The notes beneath the pieces are model-generated. The model ran no database searches, had not been told where the DNA came from, and saw only the letters and a list, made by a program, of their open reading frames with translations. From assembly GCA_934670175.1 (NCBI GenBank), contig CAKUOX010000002.1, forward strand, positions 24,288 through 88,287: a DNA stretch of 64,000 bases. The letters are read 5' to 3'. Shown piece by piece: positions 51,603-60,583 of this stretch (its first letter is position 1; the number at the start of each line of letters is the position of its first letter). Both the position numbers and the translations under genes were made by a program. The DNA comes from an uncultured Clostridia bacterium. GTDB taxonomy: Bacteria > Bacillota > Clostridia > Christensenellales > Aristaeellaceae.

Positions 51603-51646
51603 GTGCGCGATCTCATTTGTGTTTTGAATGGGATCGCGCACTTTAT
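51603..51646 (+). terminator. terminator of the radical SAM-WalJ operon
   Basis: GTGCGCGATC and GATCGCGCAC, a perfect 10-bp stem with a long loop, then TTTATTAT. Repeat A4 starts just after it. Confidence 0.75.
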
Positions 51647-51652
51647 TATATA

Positions 51653-51742
51653 GGCAGGCATTGACAGGAACTGGTGGGAATAGCAGTGGCAGGGAGCTTG
51701 CTTTCCCGTCCACAGGCTTGTCAAAAACTTTTTTGACAAGCT
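51653..51742 (-). repeat. dispersed structured repeat, family A, partial copy A4
   Basis: Read on the minus strand: the GCTTGTCAAAAA/TTTTTGACAAGC hairpin (51716-51741), a GGGAAAGC/GCTCCC hairpin, then CCCACCAGTT before it breaks off. The hairpin arms differ from A1 in paired positions (GGGAAAGC-AA-GCTCCC against GGGGAAGC-AC-GCTCCCC). Different terminators lie on its two sides. Confidence 0.8.
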
Positions 51743-51743
51743 G

Positions 51744-51778
51744 AAACCAGCCGCCTCAGCAAAAGAGGCGGCTGGTTT
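51744..51778. terminator. terminator of the phospholipase-C-like gene
   Basis: AAACCAGCCGCCT and AGGCGGCTGGTTT, a perfect 13-bp stem usable in both directions. Confidence 0.85.
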
Positions 51779-51781
51779 GCG

Positions 51782-52546
51782 TCAGGGCTGCGCTTCCTCG
51801 CCGGTATTGCCGGAGAAGTCCGCGTCGAGCCAGGGGTCGAAGGCTGCGCCGCTGTCCACGGCGGCAAAGAAGCGCGCGAGCTGATCGGCGGCGAGGTCGA
51901 TGTTTTCGCGCATCAGCGTTTCCAGGCATTCCATACCGGCGCGAATGTCCGCGTCCGGATGCGAAAACGGCACGATGCCGCGCTGCTTCGGCACGACCAG
52001 CCCCACCACGGTGGCCAGCGGCGTGCCGCCCAGCACCATGATCCGGCGCAGGCGCAGGTAGAGATCAATGTCCGTCTGCAGGCGCAGCGGCGAAATGCCG
52101 GGATACATCTGTACCGCCGCGCGCAGCCCGTCGCGTCCCAGCGACAGCCTGCGGCGCAGCTGTCCGGCGCCCTGCCGGTAGAGCAGGCGGTCGAACGCCG
52201 TTTCCACGGCGATGTGCTTCGCCTGACCGCTGCGCGCCATTTCGATCAGCGACGGATGGCAGATGCGATCCAGCGCAAAGTGGCAGAAGAAGCCCGCGGC
52301 GTATTCGGCGGCCAGCGGCATGTTGTCGCAGATGGGCGCGCGCATGCGCTCCATGGCCTCGCGCACGGGGCGCTTGTGCATGCCGAGCCCGAAGGCGCGA
52401 ATGCTGGCGCTTACGTCGTTGAAGAGCGGGTCGGGCCCAAATGCGCCCGCGCGAAAGGCGGCGCTGGTCAGATCGAGCCGCGCTGAAAGTCCGGCGCGCA
52501 GCGCGGCCTCGCGCGCGAAAATGATATGCGCCAGTTGATCCGGCAT
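51782..52546 (-). CDS. zinc-dependent phospholipase C-like protein
   Basis: A 254-residue protein of the zinc-dependent PLC family: begins MPDQLAHIIFAREAAL, with GAFGPDPLF, the metal motif GFFCHFALDRICHP and KHIAVETAFDRLLYRQG. Family enzymes cleave phospholipids or related glycerophosphodiesters, but many clostridial members lack a signal peptide, as here, so the role is unclear. It neighbours cardiolipin synthase and follows the membrane protein on the other strand. AGAAAGCG gives a modest ribosome site. Confidence 0.85.
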   Translation of the reverse strand: MPDQLAHIIFAREAALRAGLSARLDLTSAAFRAGAFGPDPLFNDVSASIRAFGLGMHKRPVREAMERMRAPICDNMPLAAEYAAGFFCHFALDRICHPSLIEMARSGQAKHIAVETAFDRLLYRQGAGQLRRRLSLGRDGLRAAVQMYPGISPLRLQTDIDLYLRLRRIMVLGGTPLATVVGLVVPKQRGIVPFSHPDADIRAGMECLETLMRENIDLAADQLARFFAAVDSGAAFDPWLDADFSGNTGEEAQP

Positions 52547-52627
52547 GATCGCTTTCTCCCTTTCAGAGGTTTTATGAGCGGGCCGAGCCAGTCCGGCAGG
52601 GCCTGCTCCAAACGGTTGCTTTGCGCT

Positions 52628-54175
52628 TTACAGCAGCGGCGCGAACAGGCGCAGCAGCTTTTGAATCACGCGCACATGCGGCTTCTGCCGCGCCCTGCTC
52701 GCCTGCGTCACTTCGCGGCAGAGCGCCAGCGTGGCGTCGAAATCGGCGCTCACCTGCTGCACCGCGGGACAGCCGCTGAAGAGCACCGCGTCCTCAAAAT
52801 GCAGGTACAGGCTGCGGAAATCCAGATTGACGGTGCCGACTACGGCGGTATCGTCGTCGGCGAGCATCTGCTTGGCGTGGATAAAGCCCGGCGCATATTC
52901 GTATATGCGCACGCCGCCGCGCGCCAGCTGCCCGTAATACGAGCGCGTGATCTGGAACACCAGCTTTTTATCGGGTATGCCGGGCGTAATGATGCGCACG
53001 TCTACGCCGCGCTTGGCCGCCAGTATCAGCGCCTGCGTCATTTCATCGTCCAATATCAGATAGGGCGTGGTGATCCAGCAGCGCCGCCGCGCCTGGCGCA
53101 GCAGGTTCATGTATACGCATTCGCCCACGCGCTCGTCGTCCAGCGGCGAATCGGCATAGGGCGCCACGATGCCCGGCGCGTCGATCTGCGCGGCGGGCGC
53201 GGCCAGATACGCCCTGCAATCCTCGTCCGTGCGCCCCATGGCGTTCCACATTTCAAGGAACATCTGCGTCAGGTTCCACACGGCGCTGCCGGTCAGCCTC
53301 ACGCCGGTATCCTTCCAGTGGCCGTAGGGGTGCTTCACGTTGAAATATTCGTCGGCCAGATTGTAGCCGCCGGTGAAGCCGACCTGCCCGTCGATGACGG
53401 TGATCTTGCGGTGGTCGCGGTTGTTCATGAATGCGCTTATCAGCGGTACGATGGGGTTGAATACCCGACAGCGAATGCCCTTTTGCTGCATCCTGTCTAT
53501 AAAATGCGGGCAGATGAAGGAGAGCGAACCCACATCGTCGTAAAACAGGCGTACTTCCACGCCTGCTGCCGCGCGCTCGGCCAGTATTTCCTCCAGTTCC
53601 ATAAAGCAGGTGGACAGCTCGATGGCATGGTATTCCATGAATATGAATTTCTTTGCCCGCCGCAGGCACGCCTTCAGATCCTCAAACGCCGCTTCGCCCG
53701 AGGCGTGAAAATCCACCTGCGTGTTCAGCCACGCCGGATACTTGCCCCAATCGCGAATATAGCGCAGGTTGCCCGCCAGGTCGGGGTCGCGCTTCTGCGC
53801 CTCGGCGATGGCCTCCGCGCCCGCGTTCGCCTCCACGGCCAGATGCCGGTCGATGCGTTCAAAGCGCCGCCGTATGGAATAGGTCGCCCACGGCTGACCC
53901 ACCAGCACATACAGGCACAGCCCCAGCACCGGCATCAGCAGTATCAGCGCGATCCAGCCCGTTTTGGATGCGGAAACGCGCTCCTGCCCATAGATGTTCA
54001 GCGCGCATACCAGCGAAAGAATGCGCGTGACGATGGACACATAGGGAACGACCGCGTTGGCGCGCATGGCCAGCGATACCAGCCACCATATTTGCAGCAA
54101 CAGCGCCACGCCCGCGAATATCGCGCGCCCGACGCTGTTGCGCATGGATTGGGTCTTCTCCCCGCGCTTGAACAT
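52628..54175 (-). CDS. cls: cardiolipin synthase (phospholipase-D family)
   Basis: A 515-residue membrane enzyme joining two phosphatidylglycerols into cardiolipin. Two N-terminal helices (about 15-65) precede two PLD domains with HxK motifs: HRKITVIDGQVGFTGGYN and HAKQMLADDDTAVVGTVNLDFRS. The start at 54175 is preferred, 7 bases after GGAGG; the ATG at 54181 is only one base from it. It fits with pgsA at 40.7 kb. Confidence 0.94.
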   Translation of the reverse strand: MFKRGEKTQSMRNSVGRAIFAGVALLLQIWWLVSLAMRANAVVPYVSIVTRILSLVCALNIYGQERVSASKTGWIALILLMPVLGLCLYVLVGQPWATYSIRRRFERIDRHLAVEANAGAEAIAEAQKRDPDLAGNLRYIRDWGKYPAWLNTQVDFHASGEAAFEDLKACLRRAKKFIFMEYHAIELSTCFMELEEILAERAAAGVEVRLFYDDVGSLSFICPHFIDRMQQKGIRCRVFNPIVPLISAFMNNRDHRKITVIDGQVGFTGGYNLADEYFNVKHPYGHWKDTGVRLTGSAVWNLTQMFLEMWNAMGRTDEDCRAYLAAPAAQIDAPGIVAPYADSPLDDERVGECVYMNLLRQARRRCWITTPYLILDDEMTQALILAAKRGVDVRIITPGIPDKKLVFQITRSYYGQLARGGVRIYEYAPGFIHAKQMLADDDTAVVGTVNLDFRSLYLHFEDAVLFSGCPAVQQVSADFDATLALCREVTQASRARQKPHVRVIQKLLRLFAPLL

Positions 54176-54255
54176 GCCCATTCCTCCGAATTACTGTATT
54201 TATCTATTGATTATAGGCATCGGGAACGGGCTTGTCAATCGCGCGCTGGTTGAAT

Positions 54256-55524
54256 TCAGCGTCCGGCAAGCGCGGGCTCGCGCTCCGGAAGCCTGCCCAG
54301 GCGCGTATCGTCCGCGCGGCGGTCGCGCAGCGCTTCCACCGGGTTGGGTGCGGTCTCAAAGCGGTAGTCCGCGCCGTGCTGGCGGATATATTCCTCAATC
54401 ACGCCGTGGCTGACCACGTTTTCGATATTGCGGTTGACCTGCCGCTGATAATCGGCGAAGGTGCCCTGCTCGGAGACGCGGGCGACGTTTTCATAATCCT
54501 CGCGCACGGCGGTGAGGTTCACGGTACCGCCCAGAATGAAGCGCACATATTCGATATTGCTTTCCAGCTTCAGCGGCGCCGGGAATTCGGCGTCGGGGAT
54601 CAGGTCACGCCAGTCGCCGCCCTCGAAGTTCTTCAAAAGCCCCTCCGCGATGTTCAGGTGCATCAGCTCCTGCTCGAACATGAAATCCCAAATGCCGCGT
54701 ATGCGCGCGTCGGTCTCGGTCTCGCGGCAGCTCCAGTACAGCCAGCATTCCACATACTGGTGCACCAGCAGGTTTTCCAGCGGCGTAAGGCAGGGATCGA
54801 GCAGACTGCCGTACTGCGAAACGTGCTGTTCCTCCACCATGCCGATTTCCTGATAGAGCCTGCGGCCGGTCTCCTCCGGCCAGAGCGCGGCGGTGTTCAT
54901 ATAATAATTCATCGTCTGCTGTTCGGCGGCGGTGATCACGTTTGCCGCCAGCAGGTCGATGGTCTGCGGCTTCTTGCCCGCCATCGAGCGGCGGATGGAA
55001 TCGTAGGGGTGGCGGTGGTGGGCGATGGTCGGGCGGCCGGGCGTGATCTCCGTATAGCCGCCCACCAGATCCTGCGCGTGCACGCCGCTGTGCATATCCA
55101 GATAATCGGCGTAGCGGTAGAGATGGTCGAAGTCCTCCAGCAGCGCAAAATCCAGCGCGCTTTTCACGTCGATGTCGTTGACGCGCTTGGCCAGGTGCGC
55201 GGTCAGATCCACGGCCAGCTGCTCGTAGCCGATGGTGTGCTCCAGTGCGCTTTCGTCCGCGGGCTTCAGATGCGCCAGCAGCTTTTGCTGCTGCTGCTCG
55301 CTGCGGCGAAGCAGCGCCAGCTGGCGGCGCAGCTCGTTGTCGCCGGTGGCACGGGAAAACTGATGGGAAAACCACACGTTTTCAAATTCCGTGCCGTTCA
55401 TCAGTATGATGCGCGTGCGCGTGTAGGGATCTACGGCGCGCTTGTCGTAGGGCTTTGCCCACATCTTCTCCCAGTCGATGATCAGCTCGGCCTGCTTTGC
55501 GGGCTTTTCATTAAACGGATTCAT
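54256..55524 (-). CDS. ferritin-like diiron-type protein, function unknown
   Basis: A 422-residue soluble protein with no signal peptide. It has two clear ExxH helical motifs, EEQHVSQYGSLLDP (E-E-Q-H) and EQELMHLNIAEGLLKNF (E-L-M-H), plus a third helix with EDFDHLYRYADYL and one with EQQTMNYYMN. Together they make a plausible four-helix diiron site. I recognise no specific family. GGAGG lies about 10 bases before ATG 55524. It is next to the histidine kinase remnant and cardiolipin synthase. Confidence 0.65.
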   Translation of the reverse strand: MNPFNEKPAKQAELIIDWEKMWAKPYDKRAVDPYTRTRIILMNGTEFENVWFSHQFSRATGDNELRRQLALLRRSEQQQQKLLAHLKPADESALEHTIGYEQLAVDLTAHLAKRVNDIDVKSALDFALLEDFDHLYRYADYLDMHSGVHAQDLVGGYTEITPGRPTIAHHRHPYDSIRRSMAGKKPQTIDLLAANVITAAEQQTMNYYMNTAALWPEETGRRLYQEIGMVEEQHVSQYGSLLDPCLTPLENLLVHQYVECWLYWSCRETETDARIRGIWDFMFEQELMHLNIAEGLLKNFEGGDWRDLIPDAEFPAPLKLESNIEYVRFILGGTVNLTAVREDYENVARVSEQGTFADYQRQVNRNIENVVSHGVIEEYIRQHGADYRFETAPNPVEALRDRRADDTRLGRLPEREPALAGR

Positions 55525-55612
55525 AAATTGCATCCCTCCTTGCGCCGCTTAGTGTGCGCATTTGGGATGCAATTCATGCCCGCGAGGGCCGTATATTTCT
55601 TTTCTTTTATAC

Positions 55613-56284
55613 TCAGCTGCGTTTAAACTGCCACAGGCATTGCGCAAGGAGATTGACGGCAAAGAGCGCGCCCTCCGTCGCGAGCTTTGCTTCATAGATA
55701 TTTATGTGCTCCGCGAGCGGTATCAGCAGCGCGGCGCTCGCCGCAAGCAGCACTGCCGACAGCAGCACATGGCGCAGGGCGGCGCTTCCATTGCCGTCGT
55801 CGCGCGGCGAGATGCGGCGGAAAATGGCGAAGCTCGCGCTTGCGCTTACGGTGCGCGCCAGCGTGTTTGCCAGCGGCGTGCGCAGCTCGTGCGAGGCGTC
55901 CTGCGTGAATTGTCCCTGACGCACGAACGCCGCCTGCACGCGGTCGAGCATGGCGTTCAGCGTCTGCGCCAGCTGGCGCAGCTCATCGTCGGCGGGCGGC
56001 AGCGTCAGCCGCGTGTCCAGCGCGTGCGCGTCGATCGCCTGGGCACGGGAGATCATTTCGGACAGCGGAGCCAGCATGCGTCCGGCGGTAATGCGCCCCG
56101 CGATCAGCGCCACGACCGCGCCGGCGATGTTCAGCGCCGCCAGCAGTCCGATCAGCATTTCCAGAAATTCATATTCGCGGTCTACGCGCCGGATCACCGC
56201 CAGCGTGCCCGGCGCCCCGCCGTCCAGCGTCACGGCCACGCCCTGCGCCAGCAGCGGCAGATCATCCGCCTGCCTGTACAGCAC
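55613..56284 (-). pseudogene. chimeric remnant: histidine-kinase HAMP/HisKA joined to the end of a GtrA-type membrane protein
   Basis: The first part reads as the C-terminal half of a sensor kinase: EFLEMLIGLLAALNIAGAVVALIAGRI helix, HAMP, and QFTQDASHELRTPLAN (phospho-His box). Directly after RTPLAN the sequence changes to LARTVSASASFAIFRRISP and two more helices ending KLATEGALFAVNLLAQCLWQFKRS, which match the second half of GtrA-family proteins (undecaprenol-linked sugar flippases). The catalytic kinase domain and the first half of GtrA are missing, and no start codon with a ribosome site lies upstream (the frame runs open to a stop at 56390). It looks like a fusion by deletion. Confidence 0.7.
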
Positions 56285-56451
56285 GATGTCCGCGTTTTTC
56301 AGCAGATTCGCGTCGCCCCGCCCGCGCCATATGATTTCAACTGTATTATAGCAGGGCGCAGCGCATTTTGCCAGTCGCGGCGGCGATTCTCATTGTATTC
56401 TCATTGAAGATGGCGCGGCAGGCTTTGCAATGGAATGGTCAATAATAGAAG

Positions 56452-56482
56452 ACGATCCCGACACACACCGTGTCGGGATCGT
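56452..56482 (-). terminator. terminator of gdhA
   Basis: ACGATCCCGACAC and GTGTCGGGATCGT, a perfect 13-bp stem, then CTTCTATTATT on the minus strand. It is 22 bp beyond the gdhA stop. Confidence 0.85.
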
Positions 56483-56504
56483 CCTGACAGATACTCTTTT
56501 GCGA

Positions 56505-57851
56505 TCAGACCACGCCCTGCGCCAGCATTGCGTCGGCGACCTTCATGAAGCCCGCCACGTTTGCGGCCTTTTCGAAATTGTTCTTGAAGCCGTATTCGGC
56601 AGCCGCGTCGGCGACATTGCGGTAGATACCGGTCATGATCTGCTTCAGCTTCGCATCCACTTCCTCAAACGTCCAGGAATAGCGCATGGAGTTCTGGCTC
56701 ATTTCCAGCGCGGAGGTCGCAACGCCGCCGGCGTTCGCGGCCTTGGCGGGGCCGAACATCAGCCCGGCGCCCACGAAGGCGTCGATCGCGTCCATGGTGG
56801 AGGGCATGTTTGCGCCCTCGGACACGCAGATGCAGCCGTTCGCGACCAGCTTCTTTGCCGAAGCCAGGTCGATTTCATTCTGCGTGGCGCAGGGCAGTGC
56901 GATGTCGCACTTCACGCCCCAGATGCCCGCGCAGCCCTCGTGGTATTCTGCGGCGGGATGGGTCTCGATGTATTCGCGGATGCGGCCGCGGCGCACCTCC
57001 TTGATCTGCTTGACGGCGGCCAGGTCGATGCCGTCGGCGTCGTACACATAGCCGTTCGAGTCGGACATCGCCACGACCTTTGCGCCCAGCTCGGTCGCCT
57101 TCTCGCAGGCGTAAATGGCCACATTGCCGCTGCCGGACACGACCACCGTCTTGCCCGCGAAGCTCTGGCCGTTCGCTTTGAGCATTTCCTGCGTGAAATA
57201 GCACAGGCCGTAGCCGGTGGCCTCCTTGCGCGTCAGGCTGCCGCCGTAGCTGAGCCCCTTGCCCGTCAGCACGCCGCAGTACTGGCCGGTCAGCTTCTTG
57301 TACTGACCGTAGAGATAGCCGATCTCGCGCGCGCCCACGCCAATATCGCCGGCAGGCACGTCGCAGTCGGGGCCGATATGGCGGTAGAGCTCGTTCATGA
57401 AGCTCTGGCAGAAGCGCATGACCTCCATGTCGCTTTTGCCCTTGGGATCAAAATCGCTGCCGCCCTTGGCGCCGCCGATGGGCAGACCCGTCAGCGAATT
57501 TTTCAGCGTCTGTTCAAAGGCCAGAAATTTCACGGTGTCGAGCGTCACCGAGGGATGCAGGCGCAGGCCGCCCTTGTACGGGCCGATGGCGCTGCTGCTC
57601 TGCACGCGGTAGCCGCGATTCACCTGAACCCTGCCCGCATCGTCGATCCACGGCACGCGGAAGGTGACCACGCGCTCAGGCTCCACAAACATGTCCAGCA
57701 CACCGTATTTTATGTATTCCGGATGCGCGTCCACCACGGGCTCGATGGATTCCAGCACGCTGCGCACGGTGATCAGAAACTGCTTGTCGCCTGCGTTGCG
57801 CGCCTCCACGGTGTCCATCAGCTTGATGAGATATTCATTCCTAAGGCTCAT
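56505..57851 (-). CDS. gdhA: NADP-type glutamate dehydrogenase
   Basis: A 448-residue enzyme linking 2-oxoglutarate and ammonia to glutamate. PYKGGLRLHPSV, LPIGGAKGGSDFDPKGKSD (catalytic Lys region), DVPAGDIGVGAREIGYL and the Rossmann motif VVVSGSGNVAIYA are typical of the hexameric class (about 450 residues). The start at ATG 57851 follows GGGAGG by 9 bases; TTG 57860 is less likely. It sits divergent from asnA, so ammonia-assimilating genes share this region. Confidence 0.97.
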   Translation of the reverse strand: MSLRNEYLIKLMDTVEARNAGDKQFLITVRSVLESIEPVVDAHPEYIKYGVLDMFVEPERVVTFRVPWIDDAGRVQVNRGYRVQSSSAIGPYKGGLRLHPSVTLDTVKFLAFEQTLKNSLTGLPIGGAKGGSDFDPKGKSDMEVMRFCQSFMNELYRHIGPDCDVPAGDIGVGAREIGYLYGQYKKLTGQYCGVLTGKGLSYGGSLTRKEATGYGLCYFTQEMLKANGQSFAGKTVVVSGSGNVAIYACEKATELGAKVVAMSDSNGYVYDADGIDLAAVKQIKEVRRGRIREYIETHPAAEYHEGCAGIWGVKCDIALPCATQNEIDLASAKKLVANGCICVSEGANMPSTMDAIDAFVGAGLMFGPAKAANAGGVATSALEMSQNSMRYSWTFEEVDAKLKQIMTGIYRNVADAAAEYGFKNNFEKAANVAGFMKVADAMLAQGVV

Positions 57852-57884
57852 ATGTGCCAACCTCCCAATTTATTCTATGCTCCC

Positions 57885-57914
57885 AGTATAGCGCGCCATG
57901 CCCGCGCTTGTAAA
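57885..57914 (-). promoter_or_regulatory. promoter of gdhA
   Basis: On the minus strand TTTACA (57909-57914), an 18-bp spacer and TATACT (57885-57890). Confidence 0.75.
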
Positions 57915-58041
57915 TCGTCCAAATGCAAAAAATAATGGATGAAATATAAAATGATCTGCATATCTGCGCCGGTTTTGCGCCTGAATATGGGGAAAATGCA
58001 GGGAACACGCTTACGCCATGCAAAAAATATGCGCAGCATAC

Positions 58042-58070
58042 TTGAAAAATGCGCGCCTCGGCGCTATAAT
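58042..58070 (+). promoter_or_regulatory. promoter of asnA
   Basis: TTGAAA (58042-58047), a 17-bp spacer and TATAAT (58065-58070), 33 bases before the start codon. Confidence 0.85.
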
Positions 58071-58103
58071 GAAGCATACTTTTCCGTCAGGGAGGAAGCG
58101 GAC

Positions 58104-59114
58104 ATGAACAGTATTTTTATTCCGCAGGGCTATCGCTCGCCGCTGAGCGTATACGACATGCAGGTGGCCATTGAATTTATCAAGCACAATTTTCAGAAGG
58201 AGCTGGCCTATGCGCTGAATCTGCGCCGCGTGTCCGCGCCGCTGTTCGTGACCGAGGCGTCCGGCCTGAACGACAATCTGAACGGCTATGAGCGCCCCGT
58301 GGCGTTCGATGTGCCCGCCGTGGGCGAGGGGGGCCAGGTGGTGCACTCGCTGGCGAAGTGGAAGCGCTATGCCCTGAAGAAATACGACTTCCGCGTGGGC
58401 AAGGGCATCTATACGGACATGAACGCCATCCGCCGCGATGAGGCGCTGGACAATCTGCATTCCGTGTATGTGGATCAGTGGGACTGGGAGAAGGTGATCC
58501 GCCGAGAGGATCGCACGCTCGATACGCTCAAGCGCACCGCGCAGGAGATCGTGGACTGCATCTGCGATGTCAGCGTGCGCCTGAACCGCGAGTATTCCAG
58601 CATTCATACCCGCCTCTGCCGCGAGATGAGCGCCATTACCTCGCAGGAGCTGGAGGACATGTATCCGGACATTCCAGAAGGCAGTCAGCGCGAAAATAAA
58701 TATCTGGAGCAGCACAAGACCGCGCTGATCATGCAGATCGGCGGCAAGCTGCGCTCCGGCAAGCCGCACGACGGCCGCGCGCCCGACTACGACGACTGGG
58801 CGCTCAACGGCGATATTCTCTTCTGGAACGATGTGCTCGGCCGCGCGTTCGAGATTTCCAGCATGGGCATTCGCGTGGATGCGGAATCGCTGGCACGCCA
58901 GCTGAAGCTCGCCGGCTGTGAGGAGCGCGCGAAGCTGCCCTTCCACCGCATGCTGCTTGACGATGAGCTTCCACTCACCATCGGCGGCGGTATCGGTCAG
59001 AGCCGCCTGTGCATGCTGATGATCGGCTGCGCCCACATTGGCGAGGTGCAGTCCAGCATCTGGGATCAGGCCACGCGCAACGCCTGCGAAAAGGCGGGGA
59101 TCAAGCTGCTGTAA
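58104..59114 (+). CDS. asnA: aspartate--ammonia ligase (asparagine synthetase A)
   Basis: A 336-residue class-II-tRNA-synthetase-like enzyme forming asparagine from aspartate, ammonia and ATP. Starts MNSIFIPQGYRSPLSVYDMQ; VTEASGLNDNLNGYERPV and the motif VVHSLAKWKRYALKKY, GKGIYTDMNAIRRDE, and GIGQSRLCMLMI near the end are typical. GGGAGGAAG precedes the ATG. Divergent from gdhA; both use ammonia. Confidence 0.97.
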   Translation: MNSIFIPQGYRSPLSVYDMQVAIEFIKHNFQKELAYALNLRRVSAPLFVTEASGLNDNLNGYERPVAFDVPAVGEGGQVVHSLAKWKRYALKKYDFRVGKGIYTDMNAIRRDEALDNLHSVYVDQWDWEKVIRREDRTLDTLKRTAQEIVDCICDVSVRLNREYSSIHTRLCREMSAITSQELEDMYPDIPEGSQRENKYLEQHKTALIMQIGGKLRSGKPHDGRAPDYDDWALNGDILFWNDVLGRAFEISSMGIRVDAESLARQLKLAGCEERAKLPFHRMLLDDELPLTIGGGIGQSRLCMLMIGCAHIGEVQSSIWDQATRNACEKAGIKLL

Positions 59115-59133
59115 ACGGCGGAACGTGGACATG

Positions 59134-59172
59134 AAAAGGGGCTTTGAACGCACGCGTTCAAAGCCCTTTTTC
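59134..59172 (+). terminator. terminator of asnA
   Basis: GGGCTTTGAACGC-ACGC-GTTCAAAGCCC then TTTTT. It may also serve the converging methyltransferase gene. Confidence 0.9.
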
Positions 59173-59257
59173 CATTTAGCTGCGGGAACCGGCAGGGCTG
59201 GAATCTGCGGGTTGACGAGCTTTATTGTCCAACCGCTCCGGCACACGCCGATGCTCC

Positions 59258-60583
59258 TTATATATTCCGCCTCAGTCCCTTGGGCAGATGGTTCTTATAG
59301 CAGCCGCCGGAGGCCTTTGCCCAGCCCAGCGGCATGCCCTGCCAGCACATCAGCTGCCAGCCGCGCACGTCCTCATCGCAGGCGATCGCCTCACCCAGCA
59401 GGTAGCGCGCCGCGTCATCGTCGGCAAGCGCCGCATGCTGATGCGCGCGGCTCGGCGTCAGCGCCATCGCAAGCGCGTGCTGCGGTTCAATATGGCTGCG
59501 CCCCAGCCGCATAAGGCTTACCCCCGCCGACACCACGCGCAGTCCCTTCAGATCGGGGCAGGCGGCGGGCACGGCGATGACCGTGTCGCCCAGCCGCAGC
59601 AGGCGCGCGCCGAGGCCGTCGGGCAGCGCGCAGATCTCAGCCTTCAGCCGTGCGAGCGCACTTGCCGTTTCGCGATCCGGACGCGGAAAGGACGGGTCGG
59701 GCATGCGCCTGTCGCCCGCCTTGCGCAGCCGCGCGCAGAAATGCCCGTCGCCGGATACGCGCTGCGGCCATATGCGCAGCATGCCGCCTTCGGAGCTGCC
59801 CAGCCCGTCGAGCGCAAAGTCCTCGGGGGCAAATTCCGGATGGCGCGCCAGAAATGCGGCGATGGTTCGCTCATTTTCCGCGCGGTTGAAGGTGCAGGTG
59901 GAATACACGAGCCGGCCGCCGGGGCGCAGCAGCGCCGCTGCGCTGTCCAGTATTTCCGCCTGACGCCGCGCGCAGCCCGCGGGCGAACCGCTCTGCCACG
60001 CCGAGCGCGCGGCAGGCTCGCGGCGAAACATGCCTTCGCCCGAGCATGGCGCGTCGCAGAGCAGCGCGTCGAAGTATTCCGGCAGCCGCGCCGCCAGCGC
60101 GTCCGGACGCGCGTTCACTACCACGGCGTTGCGCACACCCAGGCGTTCCAGGTTCGAGGCCAGCACCCTTGCGCGCGCGGGCTCGATCTCGTTGGCGACC
60201 AGCAGTCCCCGTCCCGCCATGCGCCCCGCGAGCTGTGTGGATTTGCCGCCCGGCGCGGCGCAGAGATCCAGTATGCGCTCGCCGGGCTGCGGGTCGAGCG
60301 CCGCTGCGCTGAGCATCGCGCTCGCCTCCTGCAGGTAAAACGCACCCGCCGCATGGGCGATGGACGCGCCGGGCTTTGCGCCGGACAGCAGGTAGCGCCC
60401 CGTCGGCTCCCACGGTACGGCCGCGCCGCAATACGGGCGTGCAGCCGCCTCCGCGCCCGCGCGCAGCGGGTTCAGCCGCAGCGCCAGCGTGGGCGGCGCT
60501 TCCATGGCGGCGAAAAATGCCGGGGCTTCGGCTCCCAGCATTTCCATGATCTCATTTTTAAAGGCCTCGGGCAGCGGAATCAA
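59258..60583 (-). CDS. 16S rRNA m5C methyltransferase of the RsmF/NOL1-NOP2-Sun family
   Basis: A 441-residue S-adenosylmethionine-dependent RNA methyltransferase. The start is TTG 60583 overlapping the HAD stop (TTGA), with GGAGG 7 bases upstream; this gives the family-type start IPLPEAFKNEIMEMLG. SAM motif ILDLCAAPGGKSTQLA; catalytic cysteines in DAPCSGEGMF and YSTCTFN. The C-terminal RsmF-type PUA-like domain follows (GDTVIAVP to the end LPKGLRR). RsmF in other species methylates 16S C1407; the target here is inferred. Confidence 0.88.
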   Translation of the reverse strand: MIPLPEAFKNEIMEMLGAEAPAFFAAMEAPPTLALRLNPLRAGAEAAARPYCGAAVPWEPTGRYLLSGAKPGASIAHAAGAFYLQEASAMLSAAALDPQPGERILDLCAAPGGKSTQLAGRMAGRGLLVANEIEPARARVLASNLERLGVRNAVVVNARPDALAARLPEYFDALLCDAPCSGEGMFRREPAARSAWQSGSPAGCARRQAEILDSAAALLRPGGRLVYSTCTFNRAENERTIAAFLARHPEFAPEDFALDGLGSSEGGMLRIWPQRVSGDGHFCARLRKAGDRRMPDPSFPRPDRETASALARLKAEICALPDGLGARLLRLGDTVIAVPAACPDLKGLRVVSAGVSLMRLGRSHIEPQHALAMALTPSRAHQHAALADDDAARYLLGEAIACDEDVRGWQLMCWQGMPLGWAKASGGCYKNHLPKGLRRNI

